Assembly: GCF_900156345.1 (NCBI RefSeq)
Contig: NZ_FTPP01000002.1
Location: 124,001-188,000, forward strand
Length of the DNA stretch: 64,000 nt
Origin: Pontibacter indicus
GTDB lineage: Bacteria; Bacteroidota; Bacteroidia; Cytophagales; Hymenobacteraceae
Reading direction: 5' to 3'
The notes under the pieces are model-generated. The model ran no database searches. It had not been told where the DNA came from and saw only the letters and a list, made by a program, of their open reading frames with translations. Positions 52,901-61,503 of this stretch are shown one piece after another. The number at the start of each line of letters is the position of its first letter. Position 1 is the first letter of the stretch. A program made the translations under genes and the position numbers.

Positions 52901-54114
52901 ATCTTGGTGGTTCCCTGGCCACTTGTGATTCTCCAACCGCTTGGCACGTTCCAGGTATAGCCAGTGGCTCCTACTACCGGCTCGATGCTGTACTCTCCAA
53001 CAGTTCCCACGCAAAGCTCAACGGCTCCTGTGATCACACCAGCATCTGGCAGTACGGCGCAAAAGTTAATGTCAACTGTGTTGTTCTGCTGAATTTCGTC
53101 CTCGGCCGCTCCCGAAATTGTGCCGCGCACAAAGCCCGGTCCTGTTTCGTTGATGGTAGCCGTCAGCGTAAGCGTATAAGTTTGTCCTACTTTCAGGCTC
53201 CCTATGTTCCATGTCCAGTTGCCATTTACGAACGAAAAGGTGGCCCCGGGAGCGTCTGTTGTATAGGTATGGTTAGCGCCTGAGAAAAGAATGGGAGTTA
53301 CCCGTACGTTTTCGTCGTCAACCGGGCCTTTGTTGGTGACGGTGAAGGTATAGGTGATCGTTTGACCGACAATGTAGCGGTCAACGCCGGCATTACCCTC
53401 TGTTTTCGTGATTTTGATCTCGAGGTCTGTTGGCAGAAAGAAGTTGTTGTTGTTCAGCCTGACCTCTCCTTGTAAGGAAGCCACACGTCCGCGAACAATT
53501 GAACCGTCGCCTATCGTAACAGCCTGTTTTGCCAGGTACTGGCCCTTAATCTCGGCACCATTGGCTACTGTGAGCTCATTTTCGACTACCCAGAATACGT
53601 TGCCAATCTTGGCATCCCGGATCAGTTCAATGTCTACTCCGGCTCCTATGTTCAGGCTGCCTTTGACGATGAAGATGAAAACCGCGTTTGGATTGTTGTT
53701 TCCGTCCAGTGTAATGTCGTTGGTGACAGTGGCATCGCCATTAAAAACATACACGCCGGAGGTATAGGTACGGCCGCCGAGCTCTGGATTGGTTAGTGTG
53801 GCGGTGGGGGCTGTGGCCGCTGCTGTGTTGTAAACCGAAGTGGCCGCGGCAAGTGCTGCGTTGGCTGCGGCATTCACGTTATCAATGCCACGCCAGACAG
53901 CACCAGGGCTAAAGTTTTGAGCGGGCCTGCTAACGGAGGCTGCTTTTGCGCGAACAACCGTATTTGTGTTGGCTTGATTGAAAACCCTGTCGCCACCTAC
54001 AACGTTATAGTCGTAAAAGGCCCCCAGTGTGGGCGCTTGCTGTGCATTTACGCCAAATACAACCAGCCATAAGCCTAGCACTAAGAGCAGGGCTCTACTT
54101 GAGAAGCTTGTCAT
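49918..54114 (-). CDS. Giant T9SS surface protein: ice-binding-like head, 11 PKD-like repeats, CHU_C end
   Basis: The 1398-residue protein has a signal peptide (to about 25), then a DUF3494 ice-binding-like domain at about 26-225 (YTSGVYVFNGDATVTNDITLDG, NAVFIFIVKGSLNIGAG, GNVFWVVENELTVANGAEIKG). A DUF11-like segment follows to about 350. Eleven PKD/Ig-like repeats of about 85 residues fill 350-1305, each with C-G near its start and WxVPxGWxIxSGQGT. The last 90 residues (VPNVFTPNNDGENDTWMI, VVNRWGNEVYKS, LAEGTYYYLIRL) are the gliding-associated CHU_C domain, a T9SS type B signal. It is exported to the surface with the PorP partner. Ice or polysaccharide binding is only inferred from the head. 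Confidence 0.9.
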   Translation of the reverse strand: MTSFSSRALLLVLGLWLVVFGVNAQQAPTLGAFYDYNVVGGDRVFNQANTNTVVRAKAASVSRPAQNFSPGAVWRGIDNVNAAANAALAAATSVYNTAAATAPTATLTNPELGGRTYTSGVYVFNGDATVTNDITLDGNNNPNAVFIFIVKGSLNIGAGVDIELIRDAKIGNVFWVVENELTVANGAEIKGQYLAKQAVTIGDGSIVRGRVASLQGEVRLNNNNFFLPTDLEIKITKTEGNAGVDRYIVGQTITYTFTVTNKGPVDDENVRVTPILFSGANHTYTTDAPGATFSFVNGNWTWNIGSLKVGQTYTLTLTATINETGPGFVRGTISGAAEDEIQQNNTVDINFCAVLPDAGVITGAVELCVGTVGEYSIEPVVGATGYTWNVPSGWRITSGQGTTKITVEATNRNDEAFIQVSVNNSCGASPPSRLKVNNYPDPPATPGPITANEGVCAGEGATYSIEPVKDATSYIWTVPAGWKIVTGQGTTQISVTVGESGGKVTVKAKNVCGVSPNAAELEVKPYLQAPNQPSNISGSGTLPFCVTTDRVTFSVTASGDVAEYVWEYPTEWTIISGQGTNTVVFNPNGVGGTVTVKGINACGTSPSRTFNVVPVPGPPVNPGDISGAFPVCQNSVGTKYSVAPVPGATGYTWYVPDGWTITAGQGTNEITVSLSETASGGQLRVQAFNECGASGITRKDVTTATGAPSAPVAIKGVEFGCTDKTTVYEIDAVAGAQSYTWTLPPTWSIVSGQGTTRITVTIGSQSGNVSVIATNSCGQSSPATKAVRPFPTVPASPIAIKGPAEVCIGQSEAVYVLEPVDHTLEYIWAVPSGWTIISGQGTTEIKVKVGTLAGDITVTASNPCGNSVPAKLRVVPVPDVPAPQAGPITGNAQYCAGLNQTYSIAEVPGASSYFWSFPGADWVIVEGQGTTRVTVKAGATQGQVKVATVNNCGTRSTATGFTVQSVGSVPPSPAAIISGNESYCGNATGLTFRIAAVPTATSYEWVVPAGWKIESGQGTTQIKATAGTAGGEVTVVAVNSCGKSQSVKLLTEPQRPLMNPEAIKGPELACVGRTDAVYSIPAISGAETYLWKVPTGWEILEGAGTNSIKVKITGRGDVFVSAKNACGTTAESKLTVEVVTSPPLAPTAIKGETLTCASRTTTYSIDPVANASSYSWKVPTGWTITAGHGSTQITVQIGTGSGEISVEAVNDCDRSAATKLAVSARPLPVISRIVDRTLACSDIATFELESNSPGALFTWEVPAGWEILSGQGTSVITVMQGNNRGEITVVADNGECKSDPVSMVSDPGLREANLIVPNVFTPNNDGENDTWMIGNLANYPDNEVVVVNRWGNEVYKSKAYQNNWNGDKLAEGTYYYLIRLTLCDGSEKTYKGYVMIVR

Positions 54115-54580
54115 GAAATCAATGAGTATAAGTTTGTTATAGAACCTGGCGTTTAAGTATTCAACAATCTGCAGCTACGGGCGGCCATACCCGAAGCTCT
54201 TTTCCTTTCTTCTCACTTAGCCAAATAACCTGCAAGTATATACTTTAAAAAGTACATTGAGAAGCCTCAAAAGTATATTGCATATATTTGGGGTTATATT
54301 AAGCTCTAAAATTTAACAAAATTTGTAAAGCGCCAAATTTTAAGTTAAAGTTTAAACTTAATTACGGCAAAATCCTATCTTGCTTATTTAGTATAAAATC
54401 TGTGTCGGCACATAGCTGCGGGCATGCCTGATTGGGTCATCTAGGCCATACCTAAATTGTATTTTTCAGACTTGGGCACAAAAGTAGAAACAATTAGGCT
54501 TACTCTGTATCAGCAACATAAAAAAATTATTGCGACACAGCCCCGCCTTCATTTGTACTAAACCGAAACAAAATCCTGCT
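54115..54580. other. 466-bp AT-rich intergenic region
   Basis: The part from about 54230 to 54420 is very AT-rich compared with the window. A minus-strand TACTTTTG (54268-54275) fits the -7 consensus but no -33 element is visible and the giant gene starts 154 bases away. No gene is supported. Confidence 0.5.
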
Positions 54581-55546
54581 TTACCAAACCCATTGCGGGC
54601 AGATGATGCGGCGGTCGTTCAACAGTTTGAAACCGACTACTACCTCGTGGGTTCCGGCGCTTACCCGGTTGAGGCCTGACGTAGTGGCATCGTAGGAATA
54701 GGAAATGTCGATCAGCGGGCTCACGTAAACGCCCACCATGCCCACAATTGCGTCGTTGTGACGATAGGAGGCACCCACCCAGAAACGCTCATCGTAAAGG
54801 GCACGCAGGTTCACGTCCACCGACAGCGGACTCGGGGCGGCCAGCTTGAACATGACGGACGGGATCAGGTCAATTTTACCTCCTGGGGCAAAACGGTAAC
54901 TGCCTGTCAGGAAATAATGCCGCTGCAGGTCGAGCGACACGTTGTTTTCTTCAGAAGAACGGAAAGTGCCGGCGTTTTCGAGCAGCTGCGCTCCGGCCAG
55001 GCCCACCGAGAAGTTACGGGAGTATACCCACAGCCCCAAGGAAAGGTCCAGCACATTCTGGTTAATCCGCCCGCCACCTATCAATGGCTCTGCCGGATTG
55101 GTGAACTCCAACTCTGCGCTGTTTACTGTATTGCGGATCAAACCGGCCGCCACTCCCGCCGACACATTGATGGTACGTGTTACAGGCAGGTGGTAGGCGT
55201 ACGTACCCGACAGCCCTGTCCGGCGCAAGGGGCCTGTCTTATCGGTATGGAAAATGACGCCTGCCCCGTGATGCGCCAAAGCCTTGGCATACTTGGTACT
55301 GGCAGCGCCCTTGTTCAGAGGCATATGGGCAGAGGCGTAGTAGGTAACGGGCGCTCCGTCGAGGCCTACCCATTGTTGCCGGTTACTGATGCGTATGTCG
55401 GCGTAATCCTCTATACCTGACAGGGCGGGGTTAAGCAGAAAGTTATTGACCATGTACTGGCTGTACTGCGGACGCTGCTGTGCGAAAGCCTGCGCAGCAA
55501 AACCCACCAATACTACCAACAGGAGAGACAGCTTTTTCATAGTCAT
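54581..55546 (-). CDS. PorP/SprF-family T9SS outer-membrane protein
   Basis: The 321-residue protein has a signal peptide (MTMKKLSLLLVVLVGFAAQAFA-Q) and QRPQYSQYMVNNFLLNPALSGIEDYADIRISNRQQWVGLDG, the PorP/SprF signature. The barrel end follows. ATG at 55546 overlaps the TAA of the preceding giant gene (TAATG), so translation is coupled. A longer open frame runs upstream but lies inside the neighbour. It is a second, distinct PorP, paired with the 1234-residue protein. A unique His- and Arg-rich end (RRIICPQWVW) closes it. Confidence 0.93.
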   Translation of the reverse strand: MTMKKLSLLLVVLVGFAAQAFAQQRPQYSQYMVNNFLLNPALSGIEDYADIRISNRQQWVGLDGAPVTYYASAHMPLNKGAASTKYAKALAHHGAGVIFHTDKTGPLRRTGLSGTYAYHLPVTRTINVSAGVAAGLIRNTVNSAELEFTNPAEPLIGGGRINQNVLDLSLGLWVYSRNFSVGLAGAQLLENAGTFRSSEENNVSLDLQRHYFLTGSYRFAPGGKIDLIPSVMFKLAAPSPLSVDVNLRALYDERFWVGASYRHNDAIVGMVGVYVSPLIDISYSYDATTSGLNRVSAGTHEVVVGFKLLNDRRIICPQWVW

Positions 55547-58500
55547 TATCTGATAATGGTCACGTGCCCTGAAATTGGTTTTTCGGAGCTGTTGAGATAA
55601 ATGATGTAGTAATAGGTGGCCACCGGCAGCGACTCGCCATTGTAGGTGCCATCCCAAGGGGTGGCATAGCCGGTTGAGCTGAAAATCTGGTTACCCCAGC
55701 GGTTGAAGATCTCAATGCGGGCATCCGGATAATTCTGAATGTTTCCGATCTCCCACACATCGTTCACCCGGTCGCCGTTCGGTGAGAAGGCGTTCGGTGC
55801 CGTGATGGTAGGTATAACTGTTACGGTTACCTCATCGGTAGCCGTGCAGCCTTCTTCAGTCGTGACGGTCACGGTATAGGTGGTCGTCACGTCGGGCCTA
55901 GCCACTGGGTTAGCCACGTTAGCATTGCTCAGGCTTTCTGCAGGTTCCCACGCATACGTCACGCCGCCGGTGGCACGAAGCTCTGTAGGACGCCCCTGTA
56001 TGATCTCCACATCCGGACCCGCATCTGCTACGGGCTCCACAATGGTCACATTAACGGCTGTGCGGGTAGCGTTGGTGCAATTGTTGTTGTTCCTGGCCTG
56101 CACATAGAATGTGGTGTTACCACTAAGTTCCGGCGTAACGAAGGTTGTACCCACAAAGAGCGGCGACCCGCCTGTAGGGGCATCGAACCACTCAATGGTG
56201 TTGCCATTGGCATTGGCCACTGTCAGGGTAGCAGAGCCGCCCACACAGGCGCGGGCGTCTTTCACTGTCAGGATAGGCGCGTTTGGCAATGGCAGCATCG
56301 AGATCAGCACGGCCTCTGAAGGATTCTCGCAGCCTGCCGAAATAGCCACCCGACGGAACCAGGTGTCGCGCGTCAGCACCGGAGGGGTATAGCCTGCACC
56401 TGTATTTTGGCCGGGTGCCGGATTGAAGCCCGCTGTTGGCCCGCTGATGCTGCTTTCCCATCGGTATGTAAAGCCGCCGCTGCCACCCGAAGGAGTCGTG
56501 CCCGTCAGTGCCGCCGGCTGTGTGCCTGAGCAGATTTCCTGGGCTGCTGAAATGGTGTTTCCTGTAATGGCAGGCCGTATACGAATTTCGACTACGTTGC
56601 TCTCGCTCGGGGTACACTGTCCCGCGCTGACAACACGCCTGAACCAAGTGGTTTGGGTAATGGATCCTGGGGTATAGCTCTGCTGGTTGTTGGTACCGGA
56701 TGCCGGTGTAAAGTTACCGGTAGCCCCACTTGTGCTCACCTGCCATTGGTAGGTATAGTTGCCGTTGCCACCTGCTGGAGCAGAGCCGGTAATGGTAGCC
56801 GGAGCAGTACCTGAGCATTCGTCCTGTTGAGAAGCCGTGATTGCATTGCTGGTGATGGCCGGAGAGACCGTAATCCTGACAGCTTGTGATGGAGAGTCAC
56901 AGCTCCCTGACGTGACTACTCGCCTGAACCAGCTGTTACCAGTTAGATTGGTAGGTGGCGTGTAGTTCTCTCCGTTGTTGTTGCCTGGCGCCGCCACAAA
57001 GCCTGCGTCAGGCTCGGTCGAGCTGACTTCCCAGCGATAGGTATAAGGACCACCAGCCCCGCCGTTAGGCTGTGAGCCCACCAACTGGGCTGGCACATCA
57101 CCTGCACATATTTCCTGTAAAGCCGGTGTGACGACGTTTGCGCTAGGAGGCACCGGCTCTACGGCCACTACTTCCACCACATTACTCGAGTCGGGGGAAC
57201 AGTTAGCCGAGCGAACGACACGCCTGAACCAGGTTGTGGCGTTAATGGGCTGTGTTGGGGTATAATTCTGATTATTGTTCACGCCTGGCGCTGCCGCAAA
57301 ACCTCGGTCTGGCCCTGCTGTACTTACGAGCCAGGTATAGCTGTAAGGTGAAGTTTCATCGCCGCCGGAAGGTTTGGTACCCGTAAGCGCTGCAGATACA
57401 CCACCCACGCACACACTTCCTGTCTCCTGTCCTCCAATATCAATCAGGTTATTTGTCACGCGTGGGTTAACGGTAACGGTCACTTGCCGGCGAGGGCCTG
57501 TGCAGAGTATGCCTTGCGCCGAATCGCGGGCAGCTACATAAAAATTGTTACTGCCAGCTGGCAGTGGTGGCGTCACGAAAGTATTACCTACAAAAATAGG
57601 AGTTGCGTTGGGGTCATCGGTATCGAACCAAGCAAAGGAGGGGGCCGTTGACGTTGGGGTTAGCTCCACAAAATCGCCCTCGCAGACAATGCCCGGGTTA
57701 GCAATGGTTGGCAGCCCTGGCTGCTGGAGTATGATGACTTGCACCGGCGGCTGTGGTTGCCCCTGGAAAATGGCATTGGAGCTGCCGCATTCGTTCACCG
57801 CTTCTACGGCGATGGTATAGGTGCCGGGCCGGTCAAAATCATAGGCATAGCTGAAGGTCTCCGAATTGAAGGTACGGGTTGTTGGTCCTTTCGGTCCGTT
57901 GATGGAGATGGTCACCGTGATTTCCTCCCCGAGGTTCTTGTCGATGAACAGACCACCGCCGCCACCTGGAACGCCCCCGCCACCGGTACCACTCAGGTCA
58001 ATTCTGGTTGGTCCGCAAAATACGCCACCTGCCGGCGGCTGCACCTGTGGCCATCCAACTACAATACCTTGCGAGGCTGTGTCGGAGTCGCACCCGTTGG
58101 TGACGATCTGCTCAATGGTATACACCCCGGATTCTGTAAAACGGAAAACAGGATTCGCTTCTGTCAGGCTGCCCGATTCCAGCACGTAGCCCTGATCTGG
58201 CGTTACGGACCACACATAGCTTAGCCCTCCACCAGTGGCGGAGTCTTCGGGTGTGACGATGACGGGCACACAGGGGGGTTGTTGATTTTCATCCGCCCGC
58301 TTTTTGCCCAGCGAAAACCCGGCCTTGGGCTCTTTGCTGACACTGTATACCTGCGTGAAGGGTTCCGTACAACCATTGCCAGCTACAGCTGATATCGTGA
58401 TGGTATAATCCCCAACGGCGGTGTATGGTCTCGGATTGGAGATCGGAAAATCAGAAGGGCGGTACTGCACCGGTGCACTGCCATCGCCCCAATCTACGGA

Positions 58501-59250
58501 GTAGCTGCGGATGTCACTCAGGTATGGCTCTTGCGTAGTGTTACTAATAATGGCTGTTACGCTAATTTCGTCATCTGCAACAGTATCAGGCAGACAGGTG
58601 AGAAAGCTGTTTTCTTCGGTGAAAGAGATTTCTGGAAGCGGGCGCACCTGCACTTCGCGCACTACTGGCTCAGATTCACAGCTCGTTTCGCGGCTTGTTG
58701 CAAAAACGGTTACATTATAGGGCTTTACACCTGTTTCTCGCAGGTCATACGCATATGTTACATTGGATCCTCGGGCCGTATTGCCATCCCCAAAATCCCA
58801 GGTATAAATAAAGAGTGCATCGTCTGCGTTATTTACTGAAAAAGCTAATGCAGTACCCGCACAGGCTGCAGTAGAGGGAGTAACGGTAAAGTTTGGCGCC
58901 GCCGGGCGGCTGTTAACAGTGATGGGGACCTCAGAGGAAACACTTACGTCACATGCAGTACCTGACACCTGCACTCTATACCTGCCCGTTTCAGTAACTT
59001 GCAGCTCTCTGGTTGTGACCCCAGTCTGAACGCCATCTTTAAACCATAGGTAGGAAAGCCCAGCACCTTCAGGAGCTCTTAAGATAGTTTCTTCACCTTC
59101 ACACAGAACAGTACGTCCCTCAATCTGTACAGTGTTTGGACAGGGAGCTGCCCAAGCATGGACACTTGATAATAGCAGAAAAGCAAGCAAGCTAAAGAAC
59201 AGATGCCTGGGTAGCAGTTGGCGCATCGGATCAGGTTTAAAGGGTGACAT
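55546..59250 (-). CDS. Giant T9SS surface protein with PKD, Ig-like and four WFRR repeats, CHU_C end
   Basis: The 1234-residue protein has a signal peptide ending AWA (start at 59250, or ATG 59226). PKD-type domains are seen in FIYTWDFGDGNTARGSNVTYAYD and SVDWGDGSAPVQY, then Ig-like parts with WFDTDDPNATPIFVGNTFVTPP. Four repeats of about 90 residues follow, each with YTY-W, GY/NYTP and TWFRRVV. Another Ig-like domain and a CHU_C end (TITAPNAFSPNGDRVNDVWEIGN, IFNRWGNQIFSS, LPVATYYYIIYL) complete it. The end is a T9SS type B signal. Its stop overlaps the PorP start. It is a likely cell-surface adhesin or gliding-type protein. Confidence 0.9.
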   Translation of the reverse strand: MSPFKPDPMRQLLPRHLFFSLLAFLLLSSVHAWAAPCPNTVQIEGRTVLCEGEETILRAPEGAGLSYLWFKDGVQTGVTTRELQVTETGRYRVQVSGTACDVSVSSEVPITVNSRPAAPNFTVTPSTAACAGTALAFSVNNADDALFIYTWDFGDGNTARGSNVTYAYDLRETGVKPYNVTVFATSRETSCESEPVVREVQVRPLPEISFTEENSFLTCLPDTVADDEISVTAIISNTTQEPYLSDIRSYSVDWGDGSAPVQYRPSDFPISNPRPYTAVGDYTITISAVAGNGCTEPFTQVYSVSKEPKAGFSLGKKRADENQQPPCVPVIVTPEDSATGGGLSYVWSVTPDQGYVLESGSLTEANPVFRFTESGVYTIEQIVTNGCDSDTASQGIVVGWPQVQPPAGGVFCGPTRIDLSGTGGGGVPGGGGGLFIDKNLGEEITVTISINGPKGPTTRTFNSETFSYAYDFDRPGTYTIAVEAVNECGSSNAIFQGQPQPPVQVIILQQPGLPTIANPGIVCEGDFVELTPTSTAPSFAWFDTDDPNATPIFVGNTFVTPPLPAGSNNFYVAARDSAQGILCTGPRRQVTVTVNPRVTNNLIDIGGQETGSVCVGGVSAALTGTKPSGGDETSPYSYTWLVSTAGPDRGFAAAPGVNNNQNYTPTQPINATTWFRRVVRSANCSPDSSNVVEVVAVEPVPPSANVVTPALQEICAGDVPAQLVGSQPNGGAGGPYTYRWEVSSTEPDAGFVAAPGNNNGENYTPPTNLTGNSWFRRVVTSGSCDSPSQAVRITVSPAITSNAITASQQDECSGTAPATITGSAPAGGNGNYTYQWQVSTSGATGNFTPASGTNNQQSYTPGSITQTTWFRRVVSAGQCTPSESNVVEIRIRPAITGNTISAAQEICSGTQPAALTGTTPSGGSGGFTYRWESSISGPTAGFNPAPGQNTGAGYTPPVLTRDTWFRRVAISAGCENPSEAVLISMLPLPNAPILTVKDARACVGGSATLTVANANGNTIEWFDAPTGGSPLFVGTTFVTPELSGNTTFYVQARNNNNCTNATRTAVNVTIVEPVADAGPDVEIIQGRPTELRATGGVTYAWEPAESLSNANVANPVARPDVTTTYTVTVTTEEGCTATDEVTVTVIPTITAPNAFSPNGDRVNDVWEIGNIQNYPDARIEIFNRWGNQIFSSTGYATPWDGTYNGESLPVATYYYIIYLNSSEKPISGHVTIIR

Positions 59251-59768
59251 TTGGCTGTACTGAAACTATAACGATATAATCATTCATTATGATTTATCAG
59301 CGCACGACTTTAAAGCAAATATGGCTTAAATATAAGTAAAACAATCAAATAACAGTATATACACCTTATTTAGTGGATGACAAATTTGCCCCCATAATTG
59401 GCTTACAAACGAGAAGCTTTAATGTTTAGGATCTGCTCTGATAGTTACCTACAGTAGAAGACCCTTATGTACGGGAAAGGGTATAGTTCTGTTTAAATAT
59501 AGTGGCGATTATATTTAAACTGCTATAGCCAGGAATTCGAAAGATGATCGGAGGCAGTGACGCGTCCCCCCAGGCTAAAGATAGAAGCCTTGAATCGTTT
59601 TTAGCGTGAATCAGCAATATAGCGATGGTCGCTACAGTTTGGAGAAAGAACTTAAGGGAAAGGCAACAGCAAGCGCACGAGCATACCTACGCTTGCTGTA
59701 TATGATTTGTCGTCAGTTTTAAAGTAAATGCGCTAACCCCGTGTTATGCAGAAAACGCGCTGCTGCGT
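59251..59768. other. 518-bp intergenic region with a perfect inverted repeat
   Basis: It contains GTTTAAATATA at 59491-59501 and its exact complement at 59510-59520, with an 8-bp centre; GGTATAG and CTATAGCC lie just outside the arms. The region before the giant gene is AT-rich. No gene is supported. Confidence 0.6.
59491..59520. promoter_or_regulatory. 11-bp perfect inverted repeat, possible operator
   Basis: GTTTAAATATA, an 8-bp centre GTGGCGAT, and the exact complement. The 8-bp spacing and AT-rich arms suit either a dimeric regulator or a weak hairpin. It lies about 240 bp upstream of the 1234-residue gene end of the intergenic region. Confidence 0.4.
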
Positions 59769-61175
59769 CTAGCGCTGGAGCAGTACTTTCTTTTTCAGGT
59801 ATAGGTCTGGTGTTTGAAGCATGAGTACATAAATACCATCGGGCAGTTGGTCTAACGCGAGTGCCACGGGCTTGTTCAACTGCAGCATTTCTTTTCGGTA
59901 TACCTGTCGCCCTTGCAGATCCGTTATCACCAGCAGTGCCATCGGGAGTGGCTCCTTGGAAGACAAGATCAGCTTCTTCTGGCCCGGGCGCAACGTAACG
60001 TTAACCCCAGGCGGAATGACTTCTTCCGGCTGCACCTCCTCCTTTTCTTCCTCCTGCACCACTTCCAGCGCATCTGATAAAACAGAGGAGCATCCCTCGG
60101 AATTTTGTACCCGCACCGTGTATGTACCCGCTTCCGTTATGGTGATGACCTGCGTATGCTGCTCCAGCAACACCCCATTGCGCCACCACTTATAGGCTGC
60201 TCCCGCCACAGATGTCTTCAATTCCTTTCCGCTCAGCTGCTCAATGGCCGGCTTGGCAGGTATAGGCAGCACCTTTACCATGATCGCGTCGCTAATGTGG
60301 TGGCAATCTGCTGACATTACCTTGCGTCTGAACCAGGTGGTTTCGGTTAAGGCTGCTGGTGTGTAATTCTGCTGGTTATGCACTCCATCCGCAGGTATAA
60401 ACCCTTCGGTAGCACCGTGTGTGCTGCTCTCCCACAGATAGGTATAAGCACCTTCGCCACCGGCGGGGACACTGCCGGTTAGAGCCTGTGGTTGTTGGCC
60501 AGCACAAAGCGCCTGCTCTCCCTGTACCTGATTATTGCTCACAGGCGGGTAAACTGTTACAGCCAGTTGAGAAGCGGCACTCTGGCCACACGCGTTCGCG
60601 GCAGTTACCCGCACTACTCCTCCTACGTTTGCTGTCAGGATCTCTACCTCACTTGTTCCCTGACCTGATACAATCACCCATCCGGCCGGGATGCTCCATA
60701 CATACGAACGGGCATCAGCTGTCGCCTCGACTTTGTACTTGGCGCGGCTACCAGCACACAAAGCGGAAAGCCCTGTTATGGCACCCGGCTGCACGGGAGG
60801 GTTATCCAGTTGAACTGCCAGCTCGCGGGCCCCGCTTACCCCGTCGTTATTCTCAGCCACTACGCTGATGACGCCACCTTTACTACCCGCTATAACCGAT
60901 ATTTGCCTGGTCGCTTGCCCGGCAGTAATCACCCAGCTGTCCGGAACGGACCATCTGTAAGAAATAGCCCCTGCAACGGCCTCAACACTATAGAAGGTAT
61001 GATCCTGGCCCGGACAAACCTTTGCAGGCCCGGCTATAGCACCTGGGGTAGCGGGAGGAGCATACGCTATACCTGTCGGATTAGCAAAGGCGGCGTGACT
61101 CCGGCTACACCAAGGCAATGTAGAATTAAGAAGTAGTAGGGCAATTAAGAGGAACCGGAGTCGGGCTGGCGTCAT
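59769..61175 (-). CDS. T9SS cargo mixing PKD-like and WFRR repeats
   Basis: The 468-residue protein has a signal peptide (MTPARLRFLLIALLLLNSTLPW...SHA). Two PKD-like repeats (YRWSVPDSWVITAGQATRQI and YVWSIPAGWVIVSGQGT) match those of the 1398-residue protein. One WFRR repeat (YTYLWESSTHG...TWFRRKV) matches those of the 1234-residue protein. An Ig-like part, an acidic Glu-rich linker (EEEKEEVQPEE) and a T9SS type A-like end (LLVITDLQGRQVYRKEML, LPDGIYVLMLQT) follow. ATG at 61175 is preferred to TTG at 61187. It is first in the adhesin cluster and could be a small surface partner of both giants. Confidence 0.88.
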   Translation of the reverse strand: MTPARLRFLLIALLLLNSTLPWCSRSHAAFANPTGIAYAPPATPGAIAGPAKVCPGQDHTFYSVEAVAGAISYRWSVPDSWVITAGQATRQISVIAGSKGGVISVVAENNDGVSGARELAVQLDNPPVQPGAITGLSALCAGSRAKYKVEATADARSYVWSIPAGWVIVSGQGTSEVEILTANVGGVVRVTAANACGQSAASQLAVTVYPPVSNNQVQGEQALCAGQQPQALTGSVPAGGEGAYTYLWESSTHGATEGFIPADGVHNQQNYTPAALTETTWFRRKVMSADCHHISDAIMVKVLPIPAKPAIEQLSGKELKTSVAGAAYKWWRNGVLLEQHTQVITITEAGTYTVRVQNSEGCSSVLSDALEVVQEEEKEEVQPEEVIPPGVNVTLRPGQKKLILSSKEPLPMALLVITDLQGRQVYRKEMLQLNKPVALALDQLPDGIYVLMLQTPDLYLKKKVLLQR

Positions 61176-61307
61176 GAGGTATAGCAATCATATATTCTTT
61201 CCCGAATATAGAAACTTTACTACATATAACGATGCTCCTTCGTTGAATATACCGGGGAAGTGATCGATAAAAGGATAGAAACAGGAATGCAAAGAGGCAT
61301 AAAAAGC

Positions 61308-61345
61308 AAAAGCCTTGAACCGTTTTCGATCCAAGGCTTTTCTAA
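61308..61345 (-). terminator. Terminator of the tRNA gene
   Basis: Read on the minus strand, AAAAGCCTTG and its complement (61332-61341 and 61308-61317) form a 10-bp stem with a 14-nt loop, followed by T-rich sequence. Confidence 0.8.
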
Positions 61346-61347
61346 GG

Positions 61348-61420
<73 letters not shown>

Positions 61421-61434
61421 CTGTTATTGTGTTA

Positions 61435-61465
61435 CAAAAGTAGTATAAAGATACTTACTACGCAA
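61435..61465 (-). promoter_or_regulatory. Promoter of the tRNA gene
   Basis: On the minus strand, TTG (61465-61463) is followed after 20 bases by TACTTTTG (61442-61435), matching TTG-N17-23-TAnnTTTG. The tRNA starts 15 bases later. Confidence 0.6.
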
Positions 61466-61503
61466 GCTTTGGTTACTAAAAACCTCAAAAAAATTGCGCC
61501 AGC

